Below, piece after piece: positions 5,473-6,660 of a stretch of 6,660 bases of DNA; within the stretch, counting starts at the first letter, position 1, and each line of letters opens with the position of its first letter. Where the stretch lies: the NCBI GenBank assembly GCA_003132105.1, contig PKWS01000144.1, positions 1-6,660 on the forward strand. The letters are read 5' to 3'. The stretch is from Desulfosporosinus sp. Lineage in GTDB: Bacteria; Bacillota; Desulfitobacteriia; Desulfitobacteriales; Desulfitobacteriaceae. The position numbers and the translations under genes are program-made. The notes under the pieces are model-generated. The model was not told the DNA's origin and made no database searches. It saw only the letters and a list, made by a program, of their open reading frames with translations.

Positions 5473-5694
5473 AGTCCCTAACTCAAACTTAATCTCAAAC
5501 GGCTTCAGCTCTCCACCGATCTCGCTCTGGCACCGGAAGACCATCATCTTATTGCCTGCTTGCTTCTCCTCGGTTACAGATACCACCTGCTCGATCTTGA
5601 TCTCCTTGTCGGCGAGCTTGAAGTGGATGGGGTGAGGTGTGCCGTCGTTGTCGAAGTGGGCTAGGACTGTGATCGGGGTTGAGAGGATTTTCAT
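5446..5694 (-). CDS. Uncharacterised 82-residue beta-rich protein
   Basis: I do not recognise a named family. Starting MKILSTPITVLAHFDNDGT, it alternates hydrophobic and charged residues (PIHFKLADKEIKIEQVV, MMVFRCQSE, PFEIKFELGTCKWYLWKM). This suggests a compact, mostly beta-strand cytosolic protein without signal peptide or membrane helix. Cysteines lie at 55 and 75. TAGGAG (complement of 5704-5709) is 9 bases before the ATG, and the complete reading frame looks well conserved. It is more GC-rich than the minus-strand genes upstream of it. It follows the 56-residue gene after 65 bases with no terminator between, so it may be co-transcribed. It converges on the small sporulation-type operon and shares that operon's terminator region. 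A remnant of a second copy appears to lie at 4794-4832. Confidence 0.75.
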   Translation of the reverse strand: MKILSTPITVLAHFDNDGTPHPIHFKLADKEIKIEQVVSVTEEKQAGNKMMVFRCQSEIGGELKPFEIKFELGTCKWYLWKM

Positions 5695-5759
5695 GGTTTG
5701 TTGCTCCTATATCCGTTAAACAGATCATCTATTAATGGGACTTTTCCTGTTAAGAAATT

Positions 5760-5930
5760 TCAAAGAAAAAACTTCTCAGTCGGTTTCTGTGGCTGCTCCC
5801 TTAATCTTCTATCAAATTCAATTCCGCTCTCAACCCTTTTAGGCGGCATAGTAATTGGTTGTGCAGTATTAATAGCATGCTTATTCTTATAACTTTCTTG
5901 AAGAAATTTAATATAACTATCATTTTTCAC
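5760..5930 (-). CDS. Uncharacterised small hydrophilic protein, GTG start (56 residues)
   Basis: Reading from GTG at 5928-5930: (M)KNDSYIKFLQESYKNKH, then a Pro/Met stretch (PITMPPKR), VESGIEFDRRLRE and a basic C-terminus, ending with TGA at 5760-5762. The start is supported by AAGGAGG (complement of 5938-5944) at ideal spacing inside the end of the upstream gene. The coding region overlaps that gene by 11 bases, which suggests translational coupling. The protein is charged, helical at its N-terminus, and has no signal peptide or membrane span. No family is recognised. After the TGA the same frame stays open for 22 codons (including TGKVPLIDDLFNGYRS) and stops with TGA overlapping the next gene's ATG. 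The present stop may therefore be a nonsense change or, less likely, a recoded UGA. Confidence 0.6.
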   Translation of the reverse strand: MKNDSYIKFLQESYKNKHAINTAQPITMPPKRVESGIEFDRRLREQPQKPTEKFFL

Positions 5931-6522
5931 CGTTACAACCTCCTTCCCTTGCTAATCGTTTATTATCAAAAAATTGGCTGTTAAGCTCAGGTTTAAAGTA
6001 GTGTTTTCTCTTAATCCAAATGAAGCCGTCGCCCCTCGAAATAACAGCCACATCAATTGGCCCCCCTACAGTACCCTCAAAACTATCTAAAGCAACTTGT
6101 CTTTTGAATGACGTCAAGTTTACTAGGGACTCGGCCATTGACGCTAACTCTTCCTTAGGGAGTATTCTAACCGCTTGGGAAACTGGTTGTATTGAGGTCT
6201 CTCTCGCGTGATCAGCAATTTTTTCTATATATGCTTCGAGTGCATCTCTTAAGGTTGTTTTAACCCTTTCCTTTAACTCATCCGAAAGACCATCTAAATT
6301 ATCCATGCTACCAATCACTTCAGACTCATATCCCTTTTCCATTACTTTAAAATAAGCATTATTTATTCCCGCTAGAAAAGATTCTACTACATCTGTTTGA
6401 GCAAACGGTATTATTTTATAATCATTATTATAATCTATGATAACGTCATCCTTTATTGCATACTTTACAGAATTGTCTATTAGACAGTCTAAGTGTGGCC
6501 CTTGTAAGGCAGAGTATGTTAA
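5920..6522 (-). pseudogene. 5'-truncated gene for an uncharacterised protein (C-terminal 200 residues)
   Basis: The minus-strand frame is open from 6522 to the TGA at 5920-5922 and reads like protein throughout: GPHLDCLIDNSVKYAIKDD, IIPFAQTDVVESFLAGINNA, ILPKEELASMAESLVNLTSF, then GGPIDVAVISRGDGFIWIK and RKHYF (motif at 5995-6066). No ATG, GTG, TTG or CTG occurs in frame before the Met at 6340-6342. That Met has no Shine-Dalgarno and lies in mid-domain, so a 140-residue product is unlikely to be the intended one. A TAA at 6523-6525 closes the frame, and beyond it all three minus frames are broken. The N-terminal part is therefore missing. The conserved-looking GGPIDV-to-KRKHYF tail seems familiar from uncharacterised bacterial proteins, but I cannot name the family. 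The last 11 bases overlap the 56-residue gene. Confidence 0.6.
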
Positions 6523-6660
6523 TTACTTCACTTACTCAGGCTGAATTACAGGCCATTGAAGCACAGAGCCGTGGTCTGCAAAACACTAGCGATACTCAGC
6601 GCTTAATTGCCGCCGAACAAATGCAAGCTCAACCATCTGCACAAGCAGAGTATTTACTGA
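6516..6660 (+). CDS. Start of an unidentified Gln/Ala-rich ORF running off the window
   Basis: From ATG at 6516 the plus frame is open to the window end (48 codons), while both other plus frames and all minus frames contain stops here. The product begins MLITSLTQAELQAIEAQSR and continues Gln- and Ala-rich (QRLIAAEQMQAQPSAQAE), which predicts long amphipathic helices. AAGG (6506-6509) gives a weak Shine-Dalgarno 6 bases upstream. Codon choice (CAG, GCC, CGC, CTG) differs from the AT-rich minus-strand gene it abuts. The frame is also open upstream to 6444, so the sequence could instead be an internal piece of a gene fused here by rearrangement. No function is assigned. Confidence 0.4.
   Translation, partial: MLITSLTQAELQAIEAQSRGLQNTSDTQRLIAAEQMQAQPSAQAEYLL

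Noticed and set aside
5408..5635. Plus-strand 75-codon ORF opposite the 82-residue gene
   Set aside because: It runs through the terminator hairpin and lies antisense to a better-supported gene with its own Shine-Dalgarno.
5806..5923. Alternative minus-strand ORF of 39 codons starting at an ATGA overlap with the truncated gene
   Set aside because: The competing GTG frame at 5930 is longer, has AAGGAGG at the right distance, and a more protein-like product.
1..6660. CRISPR array, tRNA, rRNA or a complete insertion sequence
   Set aside because: No regularly spaced short repeats, no tRNA cloverleaf or rRNA sequence, and no transposase motif were found when reading both strands.

Overview
The window looks like chromosomal DNA from a spore-forming Firmicute, most likely a clostridial one. 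The Desulfosporosinus/Desulfitobacterium group is my best guess, but this is an inference from gene content and not a database match. The clues are moderately AT-rich DNA, strong AGGAGG-type ribosome binding sites, a secreted protein with three cell-wall-binding (CWB2-type) repeats, and a run of tiny hydrophobic and Tyr-rich proteins of the kind found among sporulation proteins.

Left part (1-2880): the 3' end of a D-2-hydroxyacid dehydrogenase gene is followed after 39 bases by a complete class I/II aminotransferase, probably in one operon for 2-oxo/2-hydroxy/amino acid interconversion. A metallo-beta-lactamase-fold hydrolase gene faces them from the minus strand. Bases 2881-3274 form a long divergent intergenic region. 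It holds an 11-bp-phased GTTACC direct repeat, a long-range inverted repeat, a possible promoter and a doubtful 26-codon ORF.

Middle (3275-4791): a 481-residue secreted protein carries a signal peptide, three CWB2-like repeats and two copies of a C-terminal domain with the signature GMYK-[IV]-G-x-D-[ML]-PAGEY. It ends at a clear hairpin terminator.

Right-middle (4793-5472): three very small plus-strand genes (41, 55 and 43 residues), each with a good Shine-Dalgarno, form an apparent operon closed by a perfect 11-bp terminator stem. The first two look like tandem paralogues: Gly-rich head, Cys-Cys motif, C-terminal membrane helix. The cassette is bracketed by a 28-bp direct repeat (27/28 identical). 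The right copy is the 3' end of an intact minus-strand gene (82 residues). The left copy reads, in the same frame, as the decayed end of a paralogue.

Right end (5446-6660): on the minus strand lie a 5'-truncated uncharacterised gene, a 56-residue gene with a GTG start overlapping it by 11 bases, and the 82-residue gene. The truncated gene reads open to 6522 without any ordinary start codon. At that point an unrelated plus-strand ORF with different codon character begins and runs off the window, so a rearrangement or insertion junction lies near 6505-6525.
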